From Colwellia echini (GTDB lineage Bacteria > Pseudomonadota > Gammaproteobacteria > Enterobacterales > Alteromonadaceae): DNA of 64,000 nt. The stretch's first letter is position 1. The number at the start of each line of letters is the position of its first letter. The notes below the pieces were generated by a model. It was not told the origin of the DNA, ran no database searches, and saw only the letters and a program-made list of their open reading frames with translations. The stretch spans positions 62,001 to 126,000 of the forward strand of contig NZ_PJAI02000001.1 in NCBI RefSeq assembly GCF_002843355.2, in the 5' to 3' direction. The translations under genes and the position numbers were made by a program. Positions 9,840 to 18,347 of this stretch are shown here, one piece after another.

Positions 9840-11411
9840 TTATTTAACTGATAATTCTTTTTTCAATACCGCTTTATTGATTTGATTCTTATCATTTTGC
9901 ATTAAAGGTAATGATTTTTTATAGATTACTCTACTTGGCACCATGTAAGAAGCTAGATGTTTTTTCAACTCAAATATAATCTCTTTTTCAGGGATTTTAC
10001 TTGCTGCAGAATAAACCATTACCACTTCTTCTTCTATTTGCTCATTGTCGATACCAAACACCGCACATTGATTTATTTGCGGAATGTTTTTATCAACAAC
10101 CGATTCAACTTCAAGCGGCGACAATCTAAAACCACGGGTTTTAATCATGTCATCTTGTCTTGAGCTAAAGTAGAAGTAACCTTCTTCATCTTTGTAAACG
10201 TAATCGCCAGTTGCGACTACGATTTCATCAGTTAATTGCCCTTCAATGTTAATCACATCTTTAAGGATCTGTACTGATTTAAAGCGTAGTGCATTTTGCT
10301 CTGGTGCGTTCCAAAAACCTTTGTAGATATAACCGCCACGGTGAATTAACTCACCCACTTCTCTTGGGCCACATTCTTTACCGTCTTCATTAATAACGTA
10401 AAGTTCTACGTCAGCAATGGCTTTACCAATAGAGTCGGGACGAATTTCCACTTGTGATGGATCAAGATAAGTTGAACGAAATGCTTCGGTTAAACCATGC
10501 ATTGAATAAAATTTTGCTTGCGGGAAAGTACGCTTACAATCTTTAATCATTTTCGCCGTTACATTACCACCTGAAGAGGTAATAGTTTTAACGTGCGTAA
10601 ATAACTCAGGTGTTGGTAATCTGTGTTCATCTTCATCGAACATTTGTGAAATATGTACAGGCATTACCGGGATCACTGTCACTTTATCATTAATTAAATG
10701 ATTGAAAAAATCATCAGGCAAAATCAAACGATGAAGTGCTAATGTTGCCTTTTTATATAACGAGCAAAACAGTTGGTTTAAGCCGTAATCAAGATTGAAA
10801 ATTAAGGTGCCTGAAATAACATCTGTCTCGTCTAAACCTAAGTATTGTGATACAACACGAGCGGAGTCAATCAAGCTACGATGCGATATTACAATACCTT
10901 TTGGCTTACCAGATAAACCAAATGAATAGGTAATTACGGCGTTACTGTAACTGTTAATATCGCAGCTGTATGACTTGTTGTAATACTTATAAATCTCTTC
11001 AAAAGAAGGGATGTCTTTACCTGCCGTATCATACGAAATAACCTTGCCAGCAAAGTTAATTACGGCAATGCTTTCTAGATGTTTTTTGTCGGTTATAAGA
11101 CATTGAATATCACAGTCTTCTACTATGTACTCTACTTGCTCAGGTTTTAATAAAGTGGTTAACGGCACTAAAACATAATCAGTAGACAATATAGCCAGTA
11201 TCGCAATAACTTGGTCAATACCTTTGTTTGAATAAATACCAATGCGTGAGTCTTTAGGTAAATCGAGTTCTTGTAAGTAGCAAGCAACTTGGTTTACTTT
11301 ATTCAGCAATTCGGCATAAGTAATACTGTTATTTTTAAAACATACTGCGGTTTTATCGCTGTGCGAGTTTGCAGCATTTTCAATGATGGTTCTTATACAG
11401 TTTATTGACAT
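9840..11411 (-). CDS. AMP-forming acyl/amino-acid ligase in the glutamate mutase operon
   Basis: Adenylate-forming (ANL) enzyme of 523 residues from the ATG at 11409-11411. I prefer this start to the in-frame one at 11453 because AGAAGGA lies just upstream and the spacing to glmL is then 2 bases. Core motifs are GLTEAFRST (A5), VATGDYVY (A7), SSRQDDMIKTRGFRLSP (A8) and a terminal lysine in NDKNQINK. The phosphate loop is unusual: SFGLSGKPKG where most members have a TSG-S/T-TG-type loop. From memory the GLTEAFRSTYLDP region resembles AMP ligases of exosortase A loci. The substrate is unknown. Last gene of the operon, so 3-methylaspartate or a downstream acid is a candidate. No carrier-protein gene is adjacent. 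Confidence 0.75.
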   Translation of the reverse strand: MSINCIRTIIENAANSHSDKTAVCFKNNSITYAELLNKVNQVACYLQELDLPKDSRIGIYSNKGIDQVIAILAILSTDYVLVPLTTLLKPEQVEYIVEDCDIQCLITDKKHLESIAVINFAGKVISYDTAGKDIPSFEEIYKYYNKSYSCDINSYSNAVITYSFGLSGKPKGIVISHRSLIDSARVVSQYLGLDETDVISGTLIFNLDYGLNQLFCSLYKKATLALHRLILPDDFFNHLINDKVTVIPVMPVHISQMFDEDEHRLPTPELFTHVKTITSSGGNVTAKMIKDCKRTFPQAKFYSMHGLTEAFRSTYLDPSQVEIRPDSIGKAIADVELYVINEDGKECGPREVGELIHRGGYIYKGFWNAPEQNALRFKSVQILKDVINIEGQLTDEIVVATGDYVYKDEEGYFYFSSRQDDMIKTRGFRLSPLEVESVVDKNIPQINQCAVFGIDNEQIEEEVVMVYSAASKIPEKEIIFELKKHLASYMVPSRVIYKKSLPLMQNDKNQINKAVLKKELSVK

Positions 11412-11413
11412 AG

Positions 11414-12622
11414 TTATTTTCCTTCTGCTATCTCGTTTGCTGAAAGGGTCCAAATATCATAATTACTATCAAGTACTGTTGCAGGGTTATGCTCAGAGTT
11501 AAGTATCTTTTTATAGAAGAATGAAATGATGTCTTCAATTTCTTCTACCGTTAATACTTTAGTAATACCGCCTGTTAACACAAATGAGTTCACTGATAAT
11601 AATTTTAGATTAATATAGCCTTTTTGGTAGTGCGACATCTTACATAACACCAAAAATATTGCTAATTGCATCAATATTTTAGTGGCTTTTTCTGTTTGCG
11701 CTTCAAAAATATTTTCAGTTACTTTTAAGTGCATTAATAATTCATAAACAAACTCATTACTTTTGGCAGCAAAAATTAATGATTGTTTTGATTTATACAC
11801 GCCTAACTTTTTAAATACTAAGCGATCATATTCATTTTCGGTGACGATATTCTCATCAACTAAATCTTTTGAATAATGAATATCAGTTGTTGCACCACCA
11901 ATATCTAATAAGATAAATGGGTCAACCACAGAATATTTGGTGTGAATATACGGTAGGGTTTTGTTAACCACGTAAGGTGTTGAAAATATTTGATTATCAG
12001 TAATGCTATACAGGTCTTTAATATCTTCTTTACCTTCAATATCTTGCTGATAAAGATTAGTTAAATACTCTCTTAATGCGTCTTCTACAATGTGCAGGCG
12101 GTTATCAATAATATTAGGTAATACTACAACATCTTTAATATTTTCTTTGATAGTAGGTGCGTCAAGTTCACTACCAACAAATACCACATTTGAATAGGTT
12201 AAGTTTTCTAAGTAATGATACAAGCTGTCAGAGAAGTTATCTGGGTTTGAATCAATACCGCCAACAATAATCACAACATCAATTAAATCACTCGGTACTG
12301 AATATTCTTCAATGTTTTGAAAAAGTACAGTATCAATAATATTGATACCTGAATTAAAAGCGATATTGGTTGCGTACTTTAACGAAAATGACTGAGTAAC
12401 ACCGATAATAAGTGTACTTAATCCGCCATTAGCAGATGAACAAATATGAATGTCTTTTTTGTCAAAAGCTTCTATTTTACTGCCACATTTATAGGTTAAA
12501 TCATCTAGTATAGATTTATTAAAATCGCGAAAATGTTGTTCGATACCAGCATTGTTACTTATTTTAAAGTAAGTACTGCCAACATCAATTAAGAGTTTAT
12601 CTGTAGGTTTTATCTGGCTCAT
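11414..12622 (-). CDS. glmL: Glutamate mutase accessory ATPase GlmL/MutL
   Basis: 402-residue member of the MutL/GlmL family, an actin/Hsp70-fold protein found with B12-dependent glutamate mutase and thought to act as a reactivating chaperone. Visible blocks are the phosphate-1 loop LLIDVGSTYFKIS, CSSANGGL near residue 62, and the phosphate-2 loop ILLDIGGATTDIHYS. It is somewhat shorter than the members I recall (about 460). Its ATG overlaps the glmE stop codon as ATGA (12619-12622), indicating translational coupling. The stop is 2 bases before the ligase start. Confidence 0.9.
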   Translation of the reverse strand: MSQIKPTDKLLIDVGSTYFKISNNAGIEQHFRDFNKSILDDLTYKCGSKIEAFDKKDIHICSSANGGLSTLIIGVTQSFSLKYATNIAFNSGINIIDTVLFQNIEEYSVPSDLIDVVIIVGGIDSNPDNFSDSLYHYLENLTYSNVVFVGSELDAPTIKENIKDVVVLPNIIDNRLHIVEDALREYLTNLYQQDIEGKEDIKDLYSITDNQIFSTPYVVNKTLPYIHTKYSVVDPFILLDIGGATTDIHYSKDLVDENIVTENEYDRLVFKKLGVYKSKQSLIFAAKSNEFVYELLMHLKVTENIFEAQTEKATKILMQLAIFLVLCKMSHYQKGYINLKLLSVNSFVLTGGITKVLTVEEIEDIISFFYKKILNSEHNPATVLDSNYDIWTLSANEIAEGK

Positions 12623-13989
12623 TGCATAATTCCTATGTCATGAATAATGTCGTTAACAATGCTGGTAGTATCTTTGGTTAAATCACATTGGCCTTTTTCA
12701 TAGGCATAACAACGATCAGGAATAGGCACATTGCCTCGCTTGATAATACGGATATTCTTTTTCGCATCACGAATGGTGATCATATTATTATGGTTAATAA
12801 TATGCGGCGAGAAAGGTACGTCGATAATGCCGTTCTTAATAGAGTTGAAAACTTTACGCCATAAGGTATCAGCAGGATCGTTAAATACCGCTTCCATAAT
12901 TGCCATAACTTCTAGGGTAAGAATTTCCTCTTCTTCCTCGTCTACAACATTCGGTAAACCATTTAAAATGCCTAAAGTGTATTGCGTATTGGCAACGGTT
13001 TTAGCGTTAGCTTCTTTAGTTGGAATACCTGAGGCTTCTTCACGCGTTTTAGTGATGATTTTGTCAGCACTAACCATGCGAGCAATAACAGTCGCTAAGT
13101 TAATTAACTGCTCAGCGTAATCCTTGTTCATTGGGAACGCGCCCATCCATTGGTGATAAACCAAGTTGATCATCGCATCGCCACAGTTAATTTCTTCTGC
13201 GTAATGTTTTGCTAATTTTTTAAGTACAGCACCAGTAACTATATCTTGGTTCATTGAACCCTGTTGTGCGAAAGATACTGAGAAAGATTTAACGCCTTCT
13301 TCAAGTGACAACAACATCTCAAGTAACTGAATAACAATGGTAATTGATGGCGGTACTAAGGTGGCTGTTAACGGACCAAAAGACTCACGGTTAATTGGCT
13401 CATTTAAATCAGAATAATTAGCACACACACGCTCAACATATTTCCAATAAAGAAATGCTTTGTCTAACGGGAAGTTTTTTGAATAAGGTAAAAGGTAAGT
13501 TATTGGACCACCTTCTATTTCAAAAATACCTGAGGCAAGGGCGGTTTCAATTAATAAACGCGCGTCTGGCGTACCGTGACGTAAACTTACCGGCTTATTA
13601 AAATGGGTAATCATTTTACGTGTTGTGCGATAACCGTGATTTACTAACGGGTAGCCGTTAAGCATATCAATGTCGTTTTCTTCACTTAAACGTAGCATCT
13701 TCTTCGCGGTACCGTAATCATTTAAACGCGTATTCGAATCAATGGTTAGCGGCAGTACATCAACGTTAGCATCAACAAAAAACTCGTACAGAGCGTATTG
13801 TTTTTCATACGTTGGAAAACCACCACGTGGTTGCACTAACATTTTATCAGCAGCTTTCTTTTTGAAATGATGTGAAATAAATAAATCTTTACTAGCGTTA
13901 GTAATAAATTCTTTAACTTCAGCAAAATCAAAGGTATCAACGTATTCATTGTTGAGAATTATTTCTCTTTCTTCTTGCAGTAAACTCAT
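12619..13989 (-). CDS. glmE: Glutamate mutase epsilon subunit (methylaspartate mutase E)
   Basis: Catalytic TIM-barrel subunit converting (S)-glutamate to (2S,3S)-3-methylaspartate with adenosylcobalamin. I chose the ATG at 13987-13989 because it overlaps the glmS stop as ATGA, giving 456 residues. An in-frame start at 14058 would lie deep inside glmS. The arginine claw for the substrate carboxylates is kept: R55 in VQPRGG, R88 in SNTRLN and R137 in LRHGTPDAR. E159 and Y165 in IEGGPITY correspond to the remaining active-site residues of the Clostridium enzyme. These assignments come from remembered homologues. Confidence 0.93.
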   Translation of the reverse strand: MSLLQEEREIILNNEYVDTFDFAEVKEFITNASKDLFISHHFKKKAADKMLVQPRGGFPTYEKQYALYEFFVDANVDVLPLTIDSNTRLNDYGTAKKMLRLSEENDIDMLNGYPLVNHGYRTTRKMITHFNKPVSLRHGTPDARLLIETALASGIFEIEGGPITYLLPYSKNFPLDKAFLYWKYVERVCANYSDLNEPINRESFGPLTATLVPPSITIVIQLLEMLLSLEEGVKSFSVSFAQQGSMNQDIVTGAVLKKLAKHYAEEINCGDAMINLVYHQWMGAFPMNKDYAEQLINLATVIARMVSADKIITKTREEASGIPTKEANAKTVANTQYTLGILNGLPNVVDEEEEEILTLEVMAIMEAVFNDPADTLWRKVFNSIKNGIIDVPFSPHIINHNNMITIRDAKKNIRIIKRGNVPIPDRCYAYEKGQCDLTKDTTSIVNDIIHDIGIMQ

Positions 13990-14399
13990 TTTAAGTTTCT
14001 CTCTATCAGCATCTCTTCCAATGAGTCTAAGCCGGTATTTAAATCTACTTGATGACAAACAATATCAAAGCCGTAGCCTTTGTAACGTGGAATAATATCT
14101 TCAGCGTTACCTGTACCAACCACTAGGTTGCCACCGATCATCATAATTACGTCATCTAATTTTTTGTATTTAGCTTTTAATCGTGGCACTTCTCGGCCCC
14201 AACCTTCTGCTTCACCGTTGAGTGAAGAGATCAATAATACTTCGGCGCCAGTTTCAATAACCGCGTCAAAAAACTCTTCTAAATACGTATTAACGCCAAG
14301 GTTAAATACCTCGTAACCTCTAGCTTGTAGAGAAAGGTCTATTAATCTATTAGCCACTACGTGGATATCATTACCCACAACACCTGTTACTACTTTCAT
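13986..14399 (-). CDS. glmS: Glutamate mutase sigma (cobalamin-binding) subunit
   Basis: 137-residue B12-binding domain that carries adenosylcobalamin to the epsilon subunit. The base-off motif is GNDIHVVANRL, i.e. D11-x-H13-x-x-A16. The usual consensus is DxHxxG, so the glycine is replaced by alanine, while the cobalt-ligating histidine is intact. SSLNGEAEGW and GGNLVVG follow as in characterised subunits. First gene of a four-gene operon, divergent from the rraA-like gene. This glmS is methylaspartate mutase, not glucosamine-6-phosphate synthase, which has the same symbol. Confidence 0.93.
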   Translation of the reverse strand: MKVVTGVVGNDIHVVANRLIDLSLQARGYEVFNLGVNTYLEEFFDAVIETGAEVLLISSLNGEAEGWGREVPRLKAKYKKLDDVIMMIGGNLVVGTGNAEDIIPRYKGYGFDIVCHQVDLNTGLDSLEEMLIERNLK

Positions 14400-14419
14400 A
14401 TGTTTTTAAGCCTGAAAAT

Positions 14420-14506
14420 TATGCCAGTATATTTTAAAAATATTATTGGAAATATGATATCAATTTTTGCAAGGAAACGCTCCTTTGATGTTAGAATACT
14501 GGCATA
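14420..14506. promoter_or_regulatory. 11-bp inverted repeat spanning the glm/rraA divergent promoters
   Basis: TATGCCAGTAT (14420-14430) and its exact reverse complement ATACTGGCATA (14496-14506) lie 65 bases apart in the 129-base divergent spacer. On the minus strand the left arm includes TATACT, a good -10 for glmS. The right arm follows TTAGAAT, a possible -10 for the rraA-like gene. A smaller hairpin (AAGGA-aacgc-TCCTT) lies between them. Each promoter thus carries the same sequence at its -10/+1 region, as expected for one regulator controlling both. Confidence 0.55.
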
Positions 14507-14528
14507 TAAATTAGTAAAGGAAAGGCAT

Positions 14529-15008
14529 ATGACAATTTTTACCGCGGATATCTGTGATGAACACAGCGAAATAGCTCAAGTTTTAGCTGCTGGTTATAAA
14601 AACTATGGCGGCGCAGAAAACTGCCAAGGCGAAATTACCACAATTAAATTAGATAAAAACAACTCAGACTTAATTAAATTATTACGTGACGAAGATGGCA
14701 CGGGTAAAGTGGTTGTGGTTGATGTTGACCAAGAATATTTTGCTGTAGTGGGCGAAAATTTAATGAAATTTGCTCTTAAAAACAATTATGCAGGTATTGT
14801 TATTAATGGTTATATTCGTGACACTTTTCAAATTAAAGATATTCCAGTCGCTTTATATGCGCTAGATACTTGTCCAAGAAAATATATTCCGGTAACCAGT
14901 GGCGAACGTGAATTAACACTTTCGTTTGGTGGTGTTGAGTTTACTCAAGGTGCTTATTTATACGCAGATACTGATGGCGTGATTGTAACACCAGAGAAAA
15001 TTGCTTAG
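14529..15008 (+). CDS. rraA: RraA family protein (RNase E regulator/aldolase fold)
   Basis: 159 residues from the ATG at 14529, preceded by AAAGGAAAGG. An in-frame ATG at 14361 overlaps glmS and would add a non-homologous tail. The fold signatures are ADICDEH at the N-terminus, YGGAENCQGEITTIK, VVVVDVDQ, INGYIRDTFQIKD and FGGVEFTQGAYLYADTDGV. E. coli RraA inhibits RNase E. In related HMG/CHA aldolases the GxxRD arginine-aspartate pair is catalytic. This protein keeps GYIRD, which E. coli RraA has lost at the aspartate, so an aldolase or oxaloacetate decarboxylase activity is possible. It is divergent from the glutamate mutase operon and shares its inverted repeat. Confidence 0.8.
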   Translation: MTIFTADICDEHSEIAQVLAAGYKNYGGAENCQGEITTIKLDKNNSDLIKLLRDEDGTGKVVVVDVDQEYFAVVGENLMKFALKNNYAGIVINGYIRDTFQIKDIPVALYALDTCPRKYIPVTSGERELTLSFGGVEFTQGAYLYADTDGVIVTPEKIA

Positions 15009-15010
15009 TT

Positions 15011-15170
15011 ATACCAAATAAAATAATAAATTAATCATCTTCAAATGGTCTAAATAATCAATTTCTGCGTTGCGCTCAATCCCAATAGCTAGCTATTACT
15101 CAATCACGCGCCTTGAACTTGAATATTTATCCTCATTGAATTTTGCTCAATTCTTTAATTTACTTGGTAT
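15011..15170. repeat. MITE-like inverted-repeat element, 160 bp
   Basis: The ends are ATACCAAATAAA and TTTACTTGGTAT, an imperfect terminal inverted repeat. The interior (TTTCTGCGTT, TCCCAATAGCTAGCTATT, CGCCTTGAACTTGAATA) matches the interior of the element at 36564-36771 at the same relative spacing. No coding capacity. It sits 2 bases after the rraA stop codon. Confidence 0.7.
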
Positions 15171-15210
15171 TATTTTTCACGAAAATGTTTAAATCGTAAA
15201 AATAAATATC

Positions 15211-15248
15211 AAAAAGCCCGTTTCACAGTGATGTAAAACGGGCTTTTT
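15211..15248. terminator. Bidirectional terminator between rraA and the aminotransferase
   Basis: AAAAAGCCCGTTT (15211-15223) pairs perfectly with 15236-15248 across a 12-base loop. A and T tracts on both sides suit termination from either direction. The two genes are convergent. Confidence 0.85.
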
Positions 15249-15297
15249 ATTTGGCTGAATGTCTAGCTACTTGATTAGTTATCTAGTCATTCACTTT

Positions 15298-15330
15298 TAG
15301 TAGTTCACCATTGGTAATAGTGAACTACTA
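15298..15330. repeat. Perfect 11-bp inverted repeat after the aminotransferase
   Basis: TAGTAGTTCAC (15298-15308) and GTGAACTACTA (15320-15330) flank an 11-base loop, just past the aminotransferase stop codon. There is no T run, so it may be an mRNA 3'-end stabilising hairpin rather than a terminator. Confidence 0.5.
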
Positions 15331-15338
15331 ACCAGTAA

Positions 15339-16526
15339 TTAAAGTACTTTAGCAATTGATTGCGCTAAGTAATCAACATTATCAGCTGAGATACCAGCAA
15401 GACTGATACGACTTGAGCCAACGATGTAAATGCTGTACTCATCTTGTAGACGCTGAACTTGTGCTTCATCTATACCTAAGAAAGAGAACATACCATTTTG
15501 TGTAGTGATAAAGCTAAAGTCGCGTTCAACGCCATTTTCAGCAATTTTATCAACAAGCAATTGGCGCATGTCGTTAATGCGGTTACGCATTTCAGCTAGT
15601 TCGCCGTGCCATTGAGTGGTTAACTCTTGTGACCCTAAAATGGTTTCAACAATTGCAGCACCGTGCGCTGGTGGCATTGAGTAAGCAACACGTACAACAG
15701 ATAATAGTACTGAGCTGATAATATCAGCAGCAATTGCGCTACGGCCAATGATTGAACAAGCACCAATACGTTCACGGTATAAACCGAAGTTTTTAGAACA
15801 TGAACTACAAATGATCATTTGCTCAACAGTGTCAGCCATTAAACGTAAACCGTAAGCATCGCTGTCTAGATCAGTACCAAAACCTTGATAAGCCATATCA
15901 ACAACTGGCATAAAACCAACTTGCTTAGTTACTTCAGCTACTTGTTGCCATTGCTCTTGATTTAAGTCCATACCACTTGGGTTATGACAACAAGCGTGTA
16001 ATAACACAGCGTCATCTTTAGAAACTTGCTTTAATGCGTCAAGCATTGCATCAAAGTCTAAACATTTGTTTTCGTAATCGTAGTAAGGGTACGTTTTAAC
16101 AATTAAGCCAGCTGCTTCAAACACGCCTTTGTGGTTTGCCCAAGTTGGGTTACTTACCCAAATAGTCGCGCCAGGCGTACATTTTTTAATGAATTCGCCA
16201 GCGATACGTAAAGCACCTGTACCACCTGGAGTAGAAACAGTTTTAATACGTTTTTCAGCAATAACTTTATGATCGCCTAAAATAAGAGCTGTAATTCTGT
16301 CATTAAAATCTGCAGAGCCAGCAGAGCCTAAATAAGCTTTACTTGTTTCGTTATCAACACGAAATTGCTCAGCTGTTTTAACACAAGCCAAAACAGGCGT
16401 ATTGCCTAAAGCGTCTTTATAAATACCAGCACCTAGATCAATCTTGCTCGGGTTAGTATCTGCTTTAAACTTTACTGACAAACCTAAAATAGGGTCTGCC
16501 GGCAGTTGTTTTAATTCTGAAAACAT
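15339..16526 (-). CDS. tyrB: Aromatic-amino-acid/aspartate aminotransferase (class I)
   Basis: PLP-dependent class I transaminase of 395 residues, cytosolic. The lysine that binds PLP is in SSCSKNFGLYRERIG. The N-terminus (ADPILGLSVKFKAD, KIDLGAGIYKD), the CCHNPSGMDL block and the C-terminal arginine in SSRISLAG fit the AspC/TyrB subfamily. These enzymes exchange amino groups between aspartate, tyrosine or phenylalanine and 2-oxoglutarate. Sequence alone does not separate aspartate from aromatic preference, so the symbol is tentative. It may supply or consume glutamate near the glutamate mutase genes, but it has its own promoter and terminators. Confidence 0.88.
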   Translation of the reverse strand: MFSELKQLPADPILGLSVKFKADTNPSKIDLGAGIYKDALGNTPVLACVKTAEQFRVDNETSKAYLGSAGSADFNDRITALILGDHKVIAEKRIKTVSTPGGTGALRIAGEFIKKCTPGATIWVSNPTWANHKGVFEAAGLIVKTYPYYDYENKCLDFDAMLDALKQVSKDDAVLLHACCHNPSGMDLNQEQWQQVAEVTKQVGFMPVVDMAYQGFGTDLDSDAYGLRLMADTVEQMIICSSCSKNFGLYRERIGACSIIGRSAIAADIISSVLLSVVRVAYSMPPAHGAAIVETILGSQELTTQWHGELAEMRNRINDMRQLLVDKIAENGVERDFSFITTQNGMFSFLGIDEAQVQRLQDEYSIYIVGSSRISLAGISADNVDYLAQSIAKVL

Positions 16527-16907
16527 ACGTTTTACTACCTTTGATTAAATTTTAAATTATTCCCAAGCGGTAAGGGAAAACTGTTAACACTATATGGCGG
16601 CAATTATACCTTAGGTTATTTGATTATTCTCATAATATCTCATACTAAATTGCATTAAATTTATCCCATTTTTAGTTAAGCATAGGTTCAGCAGGATGTT
16701 GTTCAATCGAGTGATATTGATCGCTGGCTGAGTAGGGCGCTATCGATTAATAAAAACTGACGGTAATCGCTTAGCAATAGAGGCAGCGAACAGCTAAAAT
16801 AGACCACAAAAAAGCACTAGTGAGGTAATACTCAACTAGTGCTTTTGCTTATTTAACGTTTAATAAACCTGAATTGGCAATCAACTTTTAACTAACTAGC
16901 TAACTAG
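16527..16907. other. Intergenic region between tyrB promoter and ethanolamine permease
   Basis: 381 bases. The first part is the presumed upstream region of the aminotransferase. The part next to the permease holds a terminator (16810-16846) and a short run of CTAACTAG repeats ending at the permease stop (about 16890-16912). No coding sequence or RNA gene seen. Confidence 0.6.
16810..16846 (-). terminator. Terminator of the ethanolamine operon
   Basis: AAAAGCACTAGT (16810-16821) pairs perfectly with ACTAGTGCTTTT (16835-16846), loop 13 bases. It lies 61 bases past the permease stop. Stem and loop resemble the terminator at 21919-21955 on the other side of the eut genes. Confidence 0.85.
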
Positions 16908-18314
16908 CTAACTAATATCAAGCTCTGCGTCAGCTAACATTGCAAACTCTTCTTCCGCAGTTTTAGCAACAAGTCTATTCGCGCTATAACCAAAGTAATA
17001 TATCGCACCAATTACAAACAACACGATAGTGTATAAAAATGCACGTGGGTCAAAGGCATATACACCCGTTAGTGCTACTAATGACAACACTAATGAAATA
17101 CCTGAAGTAACAACGCCACCCGGTGTTTTATATGGGCGAGGTAAGTTGGGTTGTTTAATGCGAAGTAAAATGTGACTTAATGCCATTAACGCATACGATA
17201 CCGTTGCACCAACAACCGCCATCGCAAGTAATAAATCACCTTCACCACTTAACGAAGCAAGAAAGCCAAAAATAGCCGGTACAATTAACGCACGAGCAGG
17301 TACTTTACGCTCGGTAGTTACTGATAATGATTGTGGTAAATATCCTGCTCGCGATAAGGCGAATACTAAACGGCTATAACCATAAATAATTGAGAAGAAA
17401 GAAGCGACTAAGCCTGCTAACCCTAAAATATTCACAATGGTCGCTAATGCAGGGTTGCCTGTTGCTTTTAATGCATCTACTAATGGTACAGCACTGCCGC
17501 CCATCGCTTCTGCGCCAGCAGCACCCGGAACTAAAACAACAACAAGTAACGCGGTAAACAATAAGAAGATCATCGCGCCAATAATACCTTTAGGCACATC
17601 TTTAGCCGGATCTTTTGCTTCTTCTGCTGCTAAAGGAACACCTTCAACGGCTAAGAATAACCACATTGCAAAAGGTAATGCAGCCCAAACACCATACCAA
17701 CCTAACGGTAAAAATTCCGTTGCGCCAGCAGCGTCAGTTACGGCAATATCAAACAAGTTTGCAGGGTCAAAATTAGCCACTAAAACAACGGCGGTAGCAA
17801 TAATAGCTAATACAGCTAAACCGCTAATTACCATCATTACTTTTAGTGCTTCACCAACACCCGCTAAGTGAATACCAACAAATACGAGGTAAAAGGCGGC
17901 ATAAACCCAGGGACCATTAAATCCGGTGAGCTCTTGTACAGCTGAGCCAATAAATATCACAATTGCGGCGGGCGCTAACGCATATTCTATTAAGACGGCG
18001 AGGCCGGTTAAATATCCTCCCGCAGGTCCCATAACTTGTCGAGCAAAACTATAACCACCACCTGCTGCTGGAATAGCAGCCGACATTTCAGCTAGCGAAA
18101 GTACAAGTGTTAAATACATTATTGCCATTAATACCGCAGCAATGGCAAAACCACCCCAACCAGCTTCAGCTATACCGAAATTCCAACCTGCAAAATCACC
18201 TGAAATTACATACGAGACACCTAGCCCAGCAAGTAAAATCCAACCTGCGGTTCCTCGTTTAAGTTGTCTTTGCGCAAGATACTCTTTGTTACCTGTTATA
18301 TTGTTGTCAGACAT
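16908..18314 (-). CDS. eat: Ethanolamine permease (APC family)
   Basis: 468-residue inner-membrane transporter of the amino acid-polyamine-organocation superfamily with about 12 helices. The N-terminal region (KRGTAGWILLAGLGVSYVIS, GDFAGWNFGIAEAGWGG) and PAAGGGYSFARQVMGP match the ethanolamine permease subgroup. It lies 33 bases downstream of eutC in the same direction, so it is the third gene of an operon eutB-eutC-permease that imports and deaminates ethanolamine. It is unrelated to the passive EutH channel of enteric bacteria. Confidence 0.9.
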   Translation of the reverse strand: MSDNNITGNKEYLAQRQLKRGTAGWILLAGLGVSYVISGDFAGWNFGIAEAGWGGFAIAAVLMAIMYLTLVLSLAEMSAAIPAAGGGYSFARQVMGPAGGYLTGLAVLIEYALAPAAIVIFIGSAVQELTGFNGPWVYAAFYLVFVGIHLAGVGEALKVMMVISGLAVLAIIATAVVLVANFDPANLFDIAVTDAAGATEFLPLGWYGVWAALPFAMWLFLAVEGVPLAAEEAKDPAKDVPKGIIGAMIFLLFTALLVVVLVPGAAGAEAMGGSAVPLVDALKATGNPALATIVNILGLAGLVASFFSIIYGYSRLVFALSRAGYLPQSLSVTTERKVPARALIVPAIFGFLASLSGEGDLLLAMAVVGATVSYALMALSHILLRIKQPNLPRPYKTPGGVVTSGISLVLSLVALTGVYAFDPRAFLYTIVLFVIGAIYYFGYSANRLVAKTAEEEFAMLADAELDIS

Positions 18315-18347
18315 AGTGTCTTCTCCGTTGATGTTAAAAGTTTTGTA

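Noticed and set aside
14361-14528. Longer start for the RraA-like protein
   Set aside because: The extra 56 residues overlap glmS and the divergent promoter region and are not homologous to RraA. The ATG at 14529 has a strong ribosome site.
14400-14528. Cobalamin riboswitch in front of glmS
   Set aside because: The spacer is only 129 bases and lacks the B12-box-like conserved core. The inverted repeat explains its symmetry better.
17437-17871. 144-codon open frame antisense to the ethanolamine permease
   Set aside because: Its Ala/Thr/Ser-rich, low-complexity composition is what the complement of membrane-helix codons gives. The permease on the other strand is certain.
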